Assembly (NCBI GenBank): GCA_963750195.1
Contig: CAVVPS010000018.1
Coordinates: 186,001 to 250,000, forward strand
Length of the DNA: 64,000 nucleotides
DNA from: AP-15 sp963750195
GTDB lineage: Bacteria; Pseudomonadota; Alphaproteobacteria; ATCC43930; CGMCC-115725
Direction: 5' to 3'
Shown: in pieces, positions 53,197 through 62,508 of the stretch
Numbering within the stretch: the first letter of the stretch is position 1
Layout: each line of letters begins with the position of its first letter
Program-made: the position numbers and the translations under genes
Notes under the pieces: model-generated
What the model was told of the DNA's origin: nothing
What the model saw: the letters and a program-made list of their open reading frames with translations, nothing else
Database searches by the model: none

Positions 53197-54024
53197 TTGA
53201 AGTTCGCAAAACTGGCGCTGATTTTTCCAGGACTGATTCTGGCTGCATGCTCCAGCCCACCGCCCCCTCCCCCGCCACAAACAATCGAAGTGCCCCCCAG
53301 CGTTAAATGGGGGCGAGGCCTCGACCTGCCGACCAACGCCAGCGATGTGCTGACCGAGCTGAAGGACGGCCGGGTCGACTTCGTCGCCCGCTATTACCGA
53401 GAACCGGAATCCCGGTGGCCGGCACTTTCGGCGAGCGAGGCTCAGCAGCTGTCCTCACTGGGCCTGAAGATTGTCGCCGTGTGGGAGTCGCATTCCCGCA
53501 AGCAGTCGCACTTTACCTATTCCTCCGGCTATAGCGACGCAATGGAGGCATATCCGCAGGCGCGAGCGGTTGGTCAGCCTGCCGGCAGCGCCATCTATTT
53601 CGCTGTAGACTTCAACGCACAGTTGCTTGAGCCGATTGACGAATATTTTCACGGCATTGCAGCAGGTATGGCCGCGGCAAGTGGCGGAAATGCGGGTTAC
53701 GCGATCGGCGTGTACGGCTCCGGAGCCGTCTGTGATGAGTTGAAACGAGGGGGCCTGGCACAGTATTGCTGGCTATCGAACTCGATCGCGTGGACCAATT
53801 CGATCGGCTATCAGGACTGGAACATACGGCAAGGCGGCCGGTTGCCCGAGCTGTCGTTCAACCATGACGGCGACGAGGCCAGAGACGAGTACGGCGCGTT
53901 CCAGGTTGCCGACAACGGCGTAGCCACTTCTTCCTATAATGCTGCCGCGCCCCGTGATCTTGTTGCGCCTCAAACGCCGCAAGACCGGCAACCACCTACA
54001 CCGGTGGTCATTTCTTCGCGCTGA
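53197..54024 (+). CDS. Lipoprotein with DUF1906 (Rv2525c-like glycoside-hydrolase fold) domain
   Basis: 275 residues. Signal peptide with lipobox LILAAC (Cys18), then a run of seven prolines. The DUF1906 domain follows: GRGLDLPT, VDFVARYYREPESRWPALSASEA, IVAVWESHSRK, AIYFAVDF and YAIGVYGSGAVCDELK. This fold is a TIM barrel related to GH25-like enzymes, with Asp/Glu at strand ends; activity in the family is unproven. TTG start at 53197 with GGGGGGCAAGGA upstream. A proline-rich tail ends the protein. Confidence 0.83.
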   Translation: MKFAKLALIFPGLILAACSSPPPPPPPQTIEVPPSVKWGRGLDLPTNASDVLTELKDGRVDFVARYYREPESRWPALSASEAQQLSSLGLKIVAVWESHSRKQSHFTYSSGYSDAMEAYPQARAVGQPAGSAIYFAVDFNAQLLEPIDEYFHGIAAGMAAASGGNAGYAIGVYGSGAVCDELKRGGLAQYCWLSNSIAWTNSIGYQDWNIRQGGRLPELSFNHDGDEARDEYGAFQVADNGVATSSYNAAAPRDLVAPQTPQDRQPPTPVVISSR

Positions 54025-54094
54025 TACCCTGGAGCAGCGGCCCCACCAGGTTCCAGCTGCTAAACCGCCGACTTTCTTAATGATCGCAGCAAAC

Positions 54095-54185
54095 CGTCAT
54101 GGCCGGGCTCGTCCCGGCCATCCACGAGAAGCCGCACAAGCTTTGCCAATTTCCGTGGATGCCCGGCACAAGGCCGGGCATGACG
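54095..54185. repeat. Composite palindromic (REP/BIME-like) repeat
   Basis: Two inward-facing palindromic halves. The left is CGTCATGGCCGGGCTCGTCC continuing CGGCCATCCACG (54095-54126). The right is CGTGGATGCCCGGC...GCCGGGCATGACG (54154-54185). Each half folds alone and the outer arms CGTCAT/ATGACG and ATCCACG/CGTGGAT pair with each other. Dispersed elements of this kind are frequent between genes in alphaproteobacteria. It lies between DUF1906 and the amidohydrolase. Confidence 0.8.
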
Positions 54186-54228
54186 AGTGCAGTGAACTAC
54201 ACCATCTGAATGCAAAGGGAGGTATGCA

Positions 54229-55057
54229 ATGCAGATCGTCGACGCCCAAATTCATCTCTGGGGAACCGGCCTGCCGAGCAACCTCTCGCATCGCCAGGTG
54301 ACTGCATTTCACCCCAGAAGAGGCCATCGCCCTGATGGATGAAGGTGGCGTCGACGCCGCAGTCATTCATCCGCCAGGTTGGGATCCGAATTCGACCGAG
54401 ATGGCATTCGCGGCCGTTCGTAACTATCCCGGCCGGTTCGCGATCATGGGCGCGCTGCCGCTCGATCGGCCCGAATCGCGCGCGCGCATCGCGCATTGGA
54501 GAGAGCAACCGGGAATGCTCGGCCTGCGCTATGGGTTCCTCAACGATCCGGCGCGGCGGTGGCTGCACGATGGCACCATCGACTGGCTGTGGGCGGAAGC
54601 CGAAAAGGCCGGCGTACCGATCGCCATGCTGGCAACCGACTCCCTGACCGACATCGGCCGGATCGCCGAGCGCCATCCCGGGCTGCGCCTGACGATCGAT
54701 CACCTCGGCGGCCGAGGCGGCACCTCGACCTTGAAAGACGCCGCGGCGATGACCCACATCCCGGCGCTGCTTGCCCTGGCGAAGCACCCCAATGTCGCGG
54801 TCAAGGCAACCGGCGTGCCCCACTATTCGAGCGAGGCCTACCCGTTTCCCGCGCTGCACCCCTATCTGCGGCAGGTCTTCGATGCCTTCGGTCCGCACCG
54901 CATGTTCTGGGGCACCGACATCTCCAAGATGCCGTGCTCCTGGCATCAATGCGTGACAATGTTCACCGAGGAATTGCCGTGGCTGAAGGGCCACGACCTC
55001 GACCTCGTCATGGGCGAGGCGCTCTGCGCCTGGTGGGGCTGGGACCGGAGCGAGTAG
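54229..55057 (+). CDS. Amidohydrolase family 2 protein, N-terminal frameshift
   Basis: TIM-barrel metal-dependent hydrolase or decarboxylase. The true start, ATG 54229 after AAAGGGAGGT, gives MQIVDAQIHLWG with the N-terminal metal His. Near 54307 an extra T in GCATTTCACC shifts the frame. The rest (TPEEAIALMDEGGVDAAVIHPPGW, LTIDHLGG, MFWGTDISK with the metal Asp) reads from there to 55057. As written, translation would restart at ATG 54335 without the first metal ligand. Repaired length is about 276 residues. Relatives act on cyclic amides, lactones or carboxylated aromatics. Confidence 0.83.
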
Positions 55058-55230
55058 GGCGGATGCGCTTCGTTCATCTGCTCTGCGATATCTAGCTTTT
55101 CAGGCAGATAGAACCTACCTTAAGGATGTGGGCCGCCGGGGCACTGGACTTGTGGAGGGTCCGGCCTCGGCAGCTCCGGGTTTGCCGGCTTCTCACCCGG
55201 CGTGCAGCCTCTTGTGGAGAGAAGACTGGA

Positions 55231-55785
55231 TTACGTCTGGACCATCGCTGTCACGACGGCAGATATCTTGCGTGCCTCCGCTTCGGTCAGATCAAATGGT
55301 ATACCCTGCACGTGAACCGTCAAGTCAGGTCTGATCGGAATTGGCACGACCAGGCCAGCGGCCGCCGGCATTGGCACTGGACGCACTGGCTCAGTGCGCC
55401 GCTCGGACCTTCCGCTACCCGAATCGCCTAGCTCCTCCTTGGCTGACCTCGTCCTCGCACGTGCCCGGCTCTGCACGCTCGGCCGGAATGCGAGCGGGTT
55501 GCTCAGGTAGGAAAGGAAGTCATCCAGCGCCGACCTTAACCGGCTCTTGTATGATGTCAAGCTGGCAGGTGTATAGTCGCGCCCATGCAAGCGTTGGAAA
55601 CGCGATATCACATCCTCGACGTCAAGGGTCGTGATATCGACCGCCTCAACCTCGTCCAGGATACCCAGCACCTTGGTCACGGCTGCCTTGCGGGACTGCG
55701 CAGTGTTCTTCTCCATCAGTCCTTTATCGGCCAAATAGTCATGAAAGTCAGCCAGCGCTTCCCGAGACCGAGTTTGCCCATCCAT
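55231..55785 (-). CDS. Protein with stand-alone integrase core-binding (SAM-like) domain, no catalytic domain
   Basis: 184 residues. Residues 8-105 resemble the N-terminal core-binding domain of tyrosine recombinases: ALADFHDYLADKGL, NTAQSRKAAVTKVLGIL and YTPASLTSYKSRLRSALDDFLSYL. The catalytic R...H-x-x-R...Y domain is absent. A basic/Ser-rich linker (106-140) leads to a C-terminal piece with PIPIRPDLTVHVQGIPFDL and TEAEARKISAVV. AGGAGG lies 8 bases before ATG 55785. I know of no established function. It may bind DNA, but that is inference. Confidence 0.7.
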   Translation of the reverse strand: MDGQTRSREALADFHDYLADKGLMEKNTAQSRKAAVTKVLGILDEVEAVDITTLDVEDVISRFQRLHGRDYTPASLTSYKSRLRSALDDFLSYLSNPLAFRPSVQSRARARTRSAKEELGDSGSGRSERRTEPVRPVPMPAAAGLVVPIPIRPDLTVHVQGIPFDLTEAEARKISAVVTAMVQT

Positions 55786-56071
55786 CGCACCAATCCTCCT
55801 GATTATCATATAACACAGCCGCCTTATGGATGCAAGTGGAAAAATCAAACTATACGATATCTCTATCTGGATCGGCACCAACATGACTGGATGCATCTCG
55901 TGACGACGGAAGGTCGCTGCTCCTGGCCGGAGGGTTCCCTTTCTCTTCGTTGGGGGTAGAGCTGCAGCGATAGTCCGGGCGGAGAAGCGCGGCGCCTTCC
56001 AACGGGCGCAACGCGGTAGTAGCCTGGGCAACAGACCTGAACACACTACCGGCACAAGGGGAATTTCCGCC

Positions 56072-56914
56072 ATGAATACCAAGGGCAAACAAGTCGCCGT
56101 GGTGATCGGCGCCACCTCCAAGTGGCAGTCCGACGGCCGCAATACCCTGCTGGCGCACGGCCATCCGGTCGACGACAGCGACGTCGAGGTCGGTGTGCGC
56201 TGGGGCGTCGGCGGTGCGGTCGCGCAAAAATTCGCCCAGGAGGGTTTCTTTACCGTCCTAACGACACGCAACGAGGCCAATGCCGCGCCGCTAGCGAAAG
56301 CGATCCGTGAGCAGGGCGGCGACTGCATGATCGTCGAACTCGACCTCGTTTCGCAGGACTCGATCGCGTCCGCATTCGCCACGATCCGTCGCGAGGCTGG
56401 CGACCCCGAGGTGCTGATCTACAACGCCGGCTATCTCGAAGGCCGCGATCTGCCGCCGGAAAAGGAGCTGCTCGAATACGTGCCGGTCGAGATGCTCGAT
56501 ACCGGGCTGCATATCTCGGCCCGAGGGCCTTTCCTCGTGGCCCAGGAAGTATTGCCGGCGATGCGCAAGAATGGCCGGGGCTCGTTCTTCTTCTCCAACA
56601 ATTCGAGCTCGCTGCGCGGCAAGAAGCGGATGACCGGCCAGTCGCTATACTATCCGCGGGTGCTGATGCGCACCTTGGCGCAGGTACTGACCGAGGATTA
56701 TTCCGAGCACGGCGTGCACGTCGCCAACATTGTCATCGATGGTTCGATCGATTCGCCAGGAAGCCGCAAGCTGCCGCGCAACCAGAACCGTCGCGAGTTT
56801 ATCATCAACCCGATCAAGATCGCCGAGGCGTACTGGTACCTGCACACCCAGGACAAGTCGTGCTGGACGCACGAGCTTCAGCTGACGCCATTTTCGACCA
56901 AGCCCAGCTACTGA
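56072..56914 (+). CDS. Atypical short-chain dehydrogenase/reductase
   Basis: 280 residues with an SDR fold: VAVVIGAT at the start, LIYNAGYLEGRD (NAG motif) and a serine cluster SNNSSSLRG in place of the catalytic Ser strand. Two oddities stand out. The dinucleotide-binding loop TGxxxGxG is split by about 28 residues between GAT (13-15) and GVGG (45-48). The YxxxK motif is absent: Y193/Y194 are followed by PRVLM with no Lys. It may be catalytically altered or non-catalytic. Convergent with parC, 20 bases away. Confidence 0.8.
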   Translation: MNTKGKQVAVVIGATSKWQSDGRNTLLAHGHPVDDSDVEVGVRWGVGGAVAQKFAQEGFFTVLTTRNEANAAPLAKAIREQGGDCMIVELDLVSQDSIASAFATIRREAGDPEVLIYNAGYLEGRDLPPEKELLEYVPVEMLDTGLHISARGPFLVAQEVLPAMRKNGRGSFFFSNNSSSLRGKKRMTGQSLYYPRVLMRTLAQVLTEDYSEHGVHVANIVIDGSIDSPGSRKLPRNQNRREFIINPIKIAEAYWYLHTQDKSCWTHELQLTPFSTKPSY

Positions 56915-56934
56915 CAGCGCGTCGCAGGGTTTCT

Positions 56935-59164
56935 TCACCCGAAGCGGTTCGAGCGGGGGAAGCCGTTGGGGACGAGGCGGCCGGCGCCGCCGCGGCCGCC
57001 GAGCCACGGCGTAAGGTCGATCTCGGTGCGGGTGCGGTTTTCGCCTTGCCGCCATGATAGGCCGTCGGCGAGGCGGAACACCTTGGCGTCGGCAAGGCCG
57101 CCGGCTTTGTAGCGCTGCAGGATCACGCCGCGTCCCCGGGTCATCAGCGGGACGTCGTCAAGCTTGACCACCAGCATCCGGCGGTTGTCGCCGACAAAGG
57201 CGACCGCGTCTCCCTCTTCGGCACGCACACAGATCCGCGCGACCGCGCCCTCGCCCGGGGTCAACACCTGTTTGCCGGCGCGGGTCTGGGCCACCGCTTC
57301 CTCGCCGTCGACGACAAAGCCCCGCCCGTCGCTCGCCGCGACCAGCAATTCCATGCCGGGCCGATAGGGGAACATCGCGACGATGTCGTGCTCCTTCGGC
57401 AGCTCGACCATCAGCCGCAATGGCTCGCCCTGGCCGCGGCCACCGGGCAATCGGTCGACACCGATCGTATAAAAGCGGCCGTTGGTCGCGAATACGATCA
57501 GCCGGTCGGTGGTCTCGGCGGTGATGGCAAAGCGCGCCGCGTCGCCTTCCTTGTATTTCTGCTCTGCGGCCGAGATGTTGTGCCCCTTGACCGCGCGCAC
57601 CCAGCCCTTGGCCGAGCACAGCACCGTCACCGGCTCGCGCTCGATCAGCGCTTCGGCCGGGATCTCGACCAATGCCGGCGCTTCGGCGAGCGCGGTGCGG
57701 CGCCGGCCCAGCGCGGTGTCGCCGCCGAATTCGGCCGCGGTTTCGCGAACCTCCTTGGCAACGGCGCGCCATTGCCGGCGCACATTATCCAACAGCCGCG
57801 TCAGCCTCGCCTCCTCGGCCGACAGCGTGTCCATTTCCTTGCGGATCGCGATTTCTTCGAGCCGGCGCAAGGCGCGCAGCCGCAGGTTCAGGATCGCCTC
57901 GGCCTGAACCTCGCTCAGCTCCCAGCGCGCGATCATCTCGGCCTTCGGGTCGTCGGCTTCGCGGATGATGCGGATCACCTCGTCGAGATTGAGGTAGACG
58001 ACGATCTGGCCGCGCAGGATCTCGATGCGGCAGAGCGACCGCGGCCAGGCGGTGGCGGCTGCGGCGCAACAATACCTCGCGGCGATGGTCGAGAAAGGCC
58101 TGCAACGCCTCCTTCAGGCTCATCACCCGTGGCACGCCGGCGGGATCGAGGACATTGAGGTTGAGCGGCACTCGGACTTCGAGCTCGGTCAGGCGGAACA
58201 GCTGCTCCATCAGCATCTCCGCCTCGACGTTGCGCGTCTTCGGTTCGAACACCAGTCGGACATCCTCGGTCAACTCGTCACGAATATCGGCGAGCAACGG
58301 TAATTTCTTTTCTTCGAGCAAGGCCGCGACTTTCTCGATCAGCCGCCCTTTCGGCACCTGATACGGCATTTCAGTCACGATGATCTGGTACGCGCCGTGC
58401 CCTAGCGCCTCCTTCTCCCAGCGCGCGCGCAGGCGAAAGCTGCCGCGGCCGGTCTCATAGGCCGCGCGAATGTTCTCCGCGGGTTCGATCAGAACCCCGC
58501 CGGTCGGAAAATCCGGGCCGGGGATGTGGGCGTGCAATGCCTCGATCGACGAGGCCGGATCGTCGATCAGCTGCAACAGCGCCGCGCACAATTCGCCGGC
58601 ATTGTGCGGCGGGATGCTGGTTGCCATGCCGACCGCGATGCCCGTGGCGCCGTTGGCGAGCAGGTTCGGAAACCGCGCCGGCAGAACGATCGGCTCGTGG
58701 TCCTCGCCATCATAGGTCGCGCGGAAATCGACGGCGCCCTCGTCGATGCCGTCGAGCATCGCCTGCGCCACCGCCGACAGCCGGCTCTCGGTGTAGCGCA
58801 TCGCCGCTGCGTTATCGCCGTCGATATTGCCGAAATTCCCTTGACCGTCGACCAACGGGTAGCGCTGCGAGAAATCTTGGGCAAGGCGGACCAGCGCGTC
58901 ATAGACCGCCAGCTCGCCATGCGGGTGGAACTTGCCGATTACGTCGCCGACGACGCGAGCGCATTTCTTGTAGCCCGAGGCCGGGTCGAGGCGCAGCTGT
59001 TGCATCGCATGCAAAATCCGGCGGTGGACCGGCTTCAGCCCGTCGCGCACATCGGGCAATGAGCGCGACATGATTGTCGACAACGCATAGGACAGATAAC
59101 GCTCGCCGAGCGCGTCGGCGAAGTCGACGTTGCGGATCTCGCCGGGCAAATCCGTCACGGGCAT
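56935..59164 (-). pseudogene. parC: DNA topoisomerase IV subunit A, one internal frameshift (probably intact in the organism)
   Basis: ParC cuts and rejoins DNA to decatenate chromosomes and is normally essential. N-terminal part (from ATG 59164): LSYALSTIMSRSLPDVRDGLKPVHRRILHAM, catalytic Tyr in MRYTESRLS, and EVLLRRSRHRL. Near 58030 one base too many in the codons after HRLAAVA shifts the frame. The second part continues RIEILRG-like, IRIIREADDPKAEMIARWELSE and beta-pinwheel repeats to the stop at 56935. The repaired protein is about 742 residues, the right size. Because the gene is essential, a sequence error is likely. Confidence 0.9.
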
Positions 59165-59184
59165 GCGTCTATGACCTCAGTGGT

Positions 59185-59931
59185 TTAGCTGCTGATCGTA
59201 GCAGTGGCGGACCGCTGTCGCATGCGCTCGGCAAGGCGTGCGCGCGCCGGCGGCAGGGTGCGGCCATGCGGCGACAAGACGTGATGCAGCAGAAAATGCT
59301 CGGTCAGGCGCGACCCAAGCGCGACCTGGGCGTCGTCAGCGGGGCCGTCCCGCCACAAAAAATCGGGCAATGGCAACAGCTTGTCGTGGTAGGGCCGGCC
59401 CGCCTCGCGCGATACCGCGCGTCCCGTGCGGGGCGAGACATAGGCAAGGTCTGTCGTGACGCCAGTCGCGGCGCAGCGGGTCAGATCGAGGCCGAAACCC
59501 AGCGCCGCCAGCAGGCTGCACTCCCATCCGACATAGCGCGCCGGCCAGTCGGCTGCCGAATTGAGCGCCTCAAGCAAAGTGCCGAACGCGGCGAAGACAT
59601 CGGCGTGCGGCTCCCGCTCGGGCAAGGTGGCGGCAATCATCGCGGTTGCCGCGGCGAGGCCAGCGAGCCGGCCGGGATCGTCGATCATGCGGGCGGCGTG
59701 TGCGCGCACCAATTCGCAAGAGATCGTGCCGAGATGTTCGCTCAGGCGCCCGCGCCAAGCCGCCGCGACCTCGTTGCCGGGCTGTAATACCGCTCGCGCC
59801 TTGGGCGACTGCCCGCCGCGCACCAGCCCCAGATGCCGGCCGTGCTTCCGGGTCAGCAATTCGACGATCAGCGCACTCTCACCATGCCGGCGCACCGCCA
59901 CGACAAAGCCGGTGTCCCGCCACTCCATCAC
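59185..59931 (-). CDS. recO: DNA repair protein RecO
   Basis: Recombination mediator that loads RecA with RecR and anneals strands. 248 residues: N-terminal OB-fold WRDTGFVVAVRRHGESALIVELLTRKHGRHLGLVRGG (key: D-x-G and HG-E-x-x-x-I), and a C-terminal helical domain with LLAALGFGLDLTRCAATG. Zinc-site cysteines are reduced to one, as in many alphaproteobacteria. ATG 59931 or the next codon. It precedes parC by 20 bases on the same strand; recO and parC commonly neighbour each other in this class. Confidence 0.93.
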   Translation of the reverse strand: MMEWRDTGFVVAVRRHGESALIVELLTRKHGRHLGLVRGGQSPKARAVLQPGNEVAAAWRGRLSEHLGTISCELVRAHAARMIDDPGRLAGLAAATAMIAATLPEREPHADVFAAFGTLLEALNSAADWPARYVGWECSLLAALGFGLDLTRCAATGVTTDLAYVSPRTGRAVSREAGRPYHDKLLPLPDFLWRDGPADDAQVALGSRLTEHFLLHHVLSPHGRTLPPARARLAERMRQRSATATISS

Positions 59932-60000
59932 ATTAAGCGGACAAAAGTGAATCCCGGCCCGATCGGCCTATTCCCGTCGTTCCCGCAACTCACCGGGCGA

Positions 60001-61158
60001 CTAATGTTGCCGTCGCAGAAATTCGAGCAGCAGTTCGCTGACTCGTTCGGGCTGCTCCTGCTGCACCCAATGACCGGCGCCGTCGAGCAGGTGAGCGCCC
60101 AGCATCCGCGTGCAGGCGGTGCCCTGCATGCGCTCGAAACTGCCGGGCCGCTGATAGGTTCCCCAATCGCTCTTGCCGGCGATGAACAGCGACGGCACGT
60201 CGATCGTGCGTCCGGAAAACAGTTGCAGCTCGGACTCGAAGAGCCCGGAAGTACGCGAGCGATACCAGTTCAACCCGCCCTGAAACCCATTCCTTTCGTA
60301 TTCGGCGCTGTAGACCGCGAGGTCCTTGTCGGGCAGCCAGCGGCAGGCCGCGATCTCTGCGGCTAACGGCATGACCGGCGTCACGGTCTCGGCCATGTTC
60401 TTGTCGCGATCCATGATGTAGTAAGTCGGCATCTTGGCCAACTCGGTGGCGCTCCACGATTTTAGCTGATGGGGCCGGTTGCCGAGCCAATCGGCGCTCT
60501 TGTAATGGAAATAACCGCGCATAAAGGCGTGGACCCCTTGCGGACAGCGCCACATATCGTCATTGGCCGGCCGCGTCGAATAATACCATTGGTAGTGCTT
60601 GCGCGGCCGATCGAGCTCTGCCAGCGCGGCGTGGATGTCGTCGCTGGGCGCTGTTTCCTTTAGCGGCTGGTCGGCTGTGTCAAACGGCAATGCCGGTGGA
60701 CCGGCGAACGGCGCGCTCATCAACGCGACCGAGCGAAACACATCGGGCCGCACCAGCGCGCACCACGCCGCAACCGAAGCGCCGAAATCGTGGCCGACGA
60801 CCGCTGTGACCGAGCGATGGCCGAATGCCGAGACCAGGCCCAGCGCATCCCGGACTGCGTTCAGAATTCGGAACGGGCTCAAATCGCCATCGTAATCGGC
60901 GTCCCAGCCTGACGTGCGGCCATAGCCGCGCTGATCGGGTGCGATGACATGAAAGCCAGCAGCCGCGAGCGGCAGCATAACCTTGCGCCAGGAATAGGCG
61001 ATTTCCGGAAAACCGTGCAGCATCAGCACGCAGGGTCGCCCCCGCGGTTCGAAGCCGGCTTCGAGCACGTGTATCCGCAAGCCGTTGATGTCGGGCACAA
61101 AGCGCGAGCGAATGCCCGCCGGTAGTGCCGCGCTGTCGAGTTGCGTGAGCTCGGTCAT
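60001..61158 (-). CDS. Alpha/beta hydrolase, epoxide-hydrolase-like
   Basis: 385 residues. The oxyanion motif HGFPE is followed by DQRGYGRTSG. The nucleophile is Asp in VGHDFGAS, as in soluble epoxide and haloalkane hydrolases. A cap domain has tyrosines (YQWYYSTRP), and the catalytic His lies in GAGHWVQQEQPE. Opening of epoxides to diols is the family-level prediction. ATG start, single gene between recO and a divergent small lipoprotein gene. Confidence 0.87.
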   Translation of the reverse strand: MTELTQLDSAALPAGIRSRFVPDINGLRIHVLEAGFEPRGRPCVLMLHGFPEIAYSWRKVMLPLAAAGFHVIAPDQRGYGRTSGWDADYDGDLSPFRILNAVRDALGLVSAFGHRSVTAVVGHDFGASVAAWCALVRPDVFRSVALMSAPFAGPPALPFDTADQPLKETAPSDDIHAALAELDRPRKHYQWYYSTRPANDDMWRCPQGVHAFMRGYFHYKSADWLGNRPHQLKSWSATELAKMPTYYIMDRDKNMAETVTPVMPLAAEIAACRWLPDKDLAVYSAEYERNGFQGGLNWYRSRTSGLFESELQLFSGRTIDVPSLFIAGKSDWGTYQRPGSFERMQGTACTRMLGAHLLDGAGHWVQQEQPERVSELLLEFLRRQH

Positions 61159-61478
61159 GCCTCGTCTCCCGTGGGCCGGCTCACCTGTGCCAGGTTCAGC
61201 AACAGACCGCTGCCTCGTCGTAGCGAAGCACAGCGCTCAAATCTACGATTTTCGAGACGCGCGAAGCCTGCTCGATCCGTCGCGATCCAGTTTCTAGGAT
61301 GTGACGTTCGCGCAGACCCCGGCGAGACGGCGGAACTCGATAGCCCGTTGCCTGTTTGCGGGGTGACCGCAGGACGGGAGGACGAGATACGTCGTTGCCG
61401 TTTTGGGAACTCGGTGGATCGTCTTCGACCGTCACAGAGCCGATACGCCCCGACGATGTTTTTGGAGAGGGAACCAAG
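61159..61478. other. 320-base divergent region, no supportable gene
   Basis: Lies between the epoxide-hydrolase-like gene (minus) and the glycine-zipper gene (plus), so it should contain both promoters. I found no clear -35/-10 pair or palindrome. A GGAGAGGG site near 61464 serves the downstream GTG. Confidence 0.4.
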
Positions 61479-61721
61479 GTGAAAAAGCAATCGATTGCGT
61501 CCGGCGTGCTCGGCGCCGGCTTAGTTTTGGCGCTGGCGAGCTGCAATCCGTACGACCCGGTCCAGCGTACCGTCGGCGGCGGGCTGATCGGCGCCGGCGC
61601 GGGGGCCGCGATCGGCGGCGCCGCGGCCGGCGGACCCGGTGCAGCCACAGGGGCTGCGGTTGGCGGAGCGGTGGGCGCCGTTACTGGGCTGGCCACGACG
61701 CCGCCGCCGCCGCGCTACTGA
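61479..61721 (+). CDS. Small glycine-zipper lipoprotein
   Basis: 80 residues from GTG 61479. Basic MKKQ start, hydrophobic run and lipobox LALASC (Cys22). The mature part is a Gly/Ala-rich zipper (GGGLIGAGAGAAIGGAAAGG continuing in the same pattern to residue 70) that could insert in a membrane. It ends with PPPPRY. Similar YMGG-like/OmpA-associated small lipoproteins are common in this class. Confidence 0.85.
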   Translation: MKKQSIASGVLGAGLVLALASCNPYDPVQRTVGGGLIGAGAGAAIGGAAAGGPGAATGAAVGGAVGAVTGLATTPPPPRY

Positions 61722-61785
61722 GCAAGCCGCACCCGCTGATTGCCGGGGCATTTGCCAGGCGGGGCCCGGCCAAGCTGATAGGTGA

Positions 61786-62508
61786 TCAGTCCTGCGGGGC
61801 GGATTTGATTAGCTCGGCGACCTGCTGCACCGCGGTGCGCGGGCCACGGTCTATCGGCGCCGCCGCCTCGATCACCCGTGGTGCGTTCGGCTGAACCGCC
61901 GGCATTGGCGGAGCGATCGCCGGATTGCTCCCGGCACCAACGGAGCCAAACGGCGAGCCTGCCGGGCAGTCGCCCGATTTGCTGACCGACACCTTTGGCG
62001 GGGCTCCGTTGCCCGAATAGGAATAGATCATGCGCTCGCTGCACATACCCGAGCCGGAGGCCATCGACGTGACCACGACGCCCGAGACTTCGCCAGGTCC
62101 GGAGCGGGGCATCGACGCCATCGCAGACTCGATCGCCGGGTTTGGGCCGATCAGCCAAATGGGTGCGTCTGCCATCGCCTGCGCCGAGGCGATCAGGCGA
62201 TCGAAAGCGGCCTCGCTATCGGCGGCGAGCTGATAAAATTCGCTTGGCGGCGGGGTCACGACATCAAATCCCTGCGCCGCCCACAATGCTGGGTCGGCGG
62301 TCAGAACGTCACCCGGGCTGGGCAGCATCACCAGTATCGCGGCGGGTCCGCCGGGTCCGACCGCATAGACCCGTTCCCCGCTGGGAACGGCTGCCACGGG
62401 GGCGGCGGTCGGGTAGGCCTGCGATTGCGGTCCGACGCCGTTGGCGCAGCCGATCAGCGGCAGCGCGGCAAGACAGCAGAAGAGGGTCAGAGCGCTCGGC
62501 TTCGACAT
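61786..62508 (-). CDS. Predicted lipoprotein of unknown function
   Basis: 240 residues. The ATG at 62508 is set by GGAGG seven bases upstream and gives a signal peptide with lipobox LIGC (Cys21). An alpha/beta segment follows (ILVMLPSPGDVLTADPALWAAQGFDVVTPPPSEFYQLAADSEAAFDRLIASA), resembling a short lipase/hydrolase-like core with PIWLIGPNPA in place of a nucleophile elbow. Two cysteines (SGMCSE, SGDCPAGS) may pair. No family recognised with confidence. Convergent with the glycine-zipper gene. Confidence 0.78.
   Translation of the reverse strand: MSKPSALTLFCCLAALPLIGCANGVGPQSQAYPTAAPVAAVPSGERVYAVGPGGPAAILVMLPSPGDVLTADPALWAAQGFDVVTPPPSEFYQLAADSEAAFDRLIASAQAMADAPIWLIGPNPAIESAMASMPRSGPGEVSGVVVTSMASGSGMCSERMIYSYSGNGAPPKVSVSKSGDCPAGSPFGSVGAGSNPAIAPPMPAVQPNAPRVIEAAAPIDRGPRTAVQQVAELIKSAPQD

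Noticed and set aside
55231..55785. Prophage or integrative element marked by an integrase
   Set aside because: Only the core-binding domain is present and no phage genes or attachment repeats lie nearby.
57900..58080. Programmed ribosomal frameshifting in parC
   Set aside because: No slippery heptamer or obvious downstream stem-loop, and not known for parC; an indel error is simpler.
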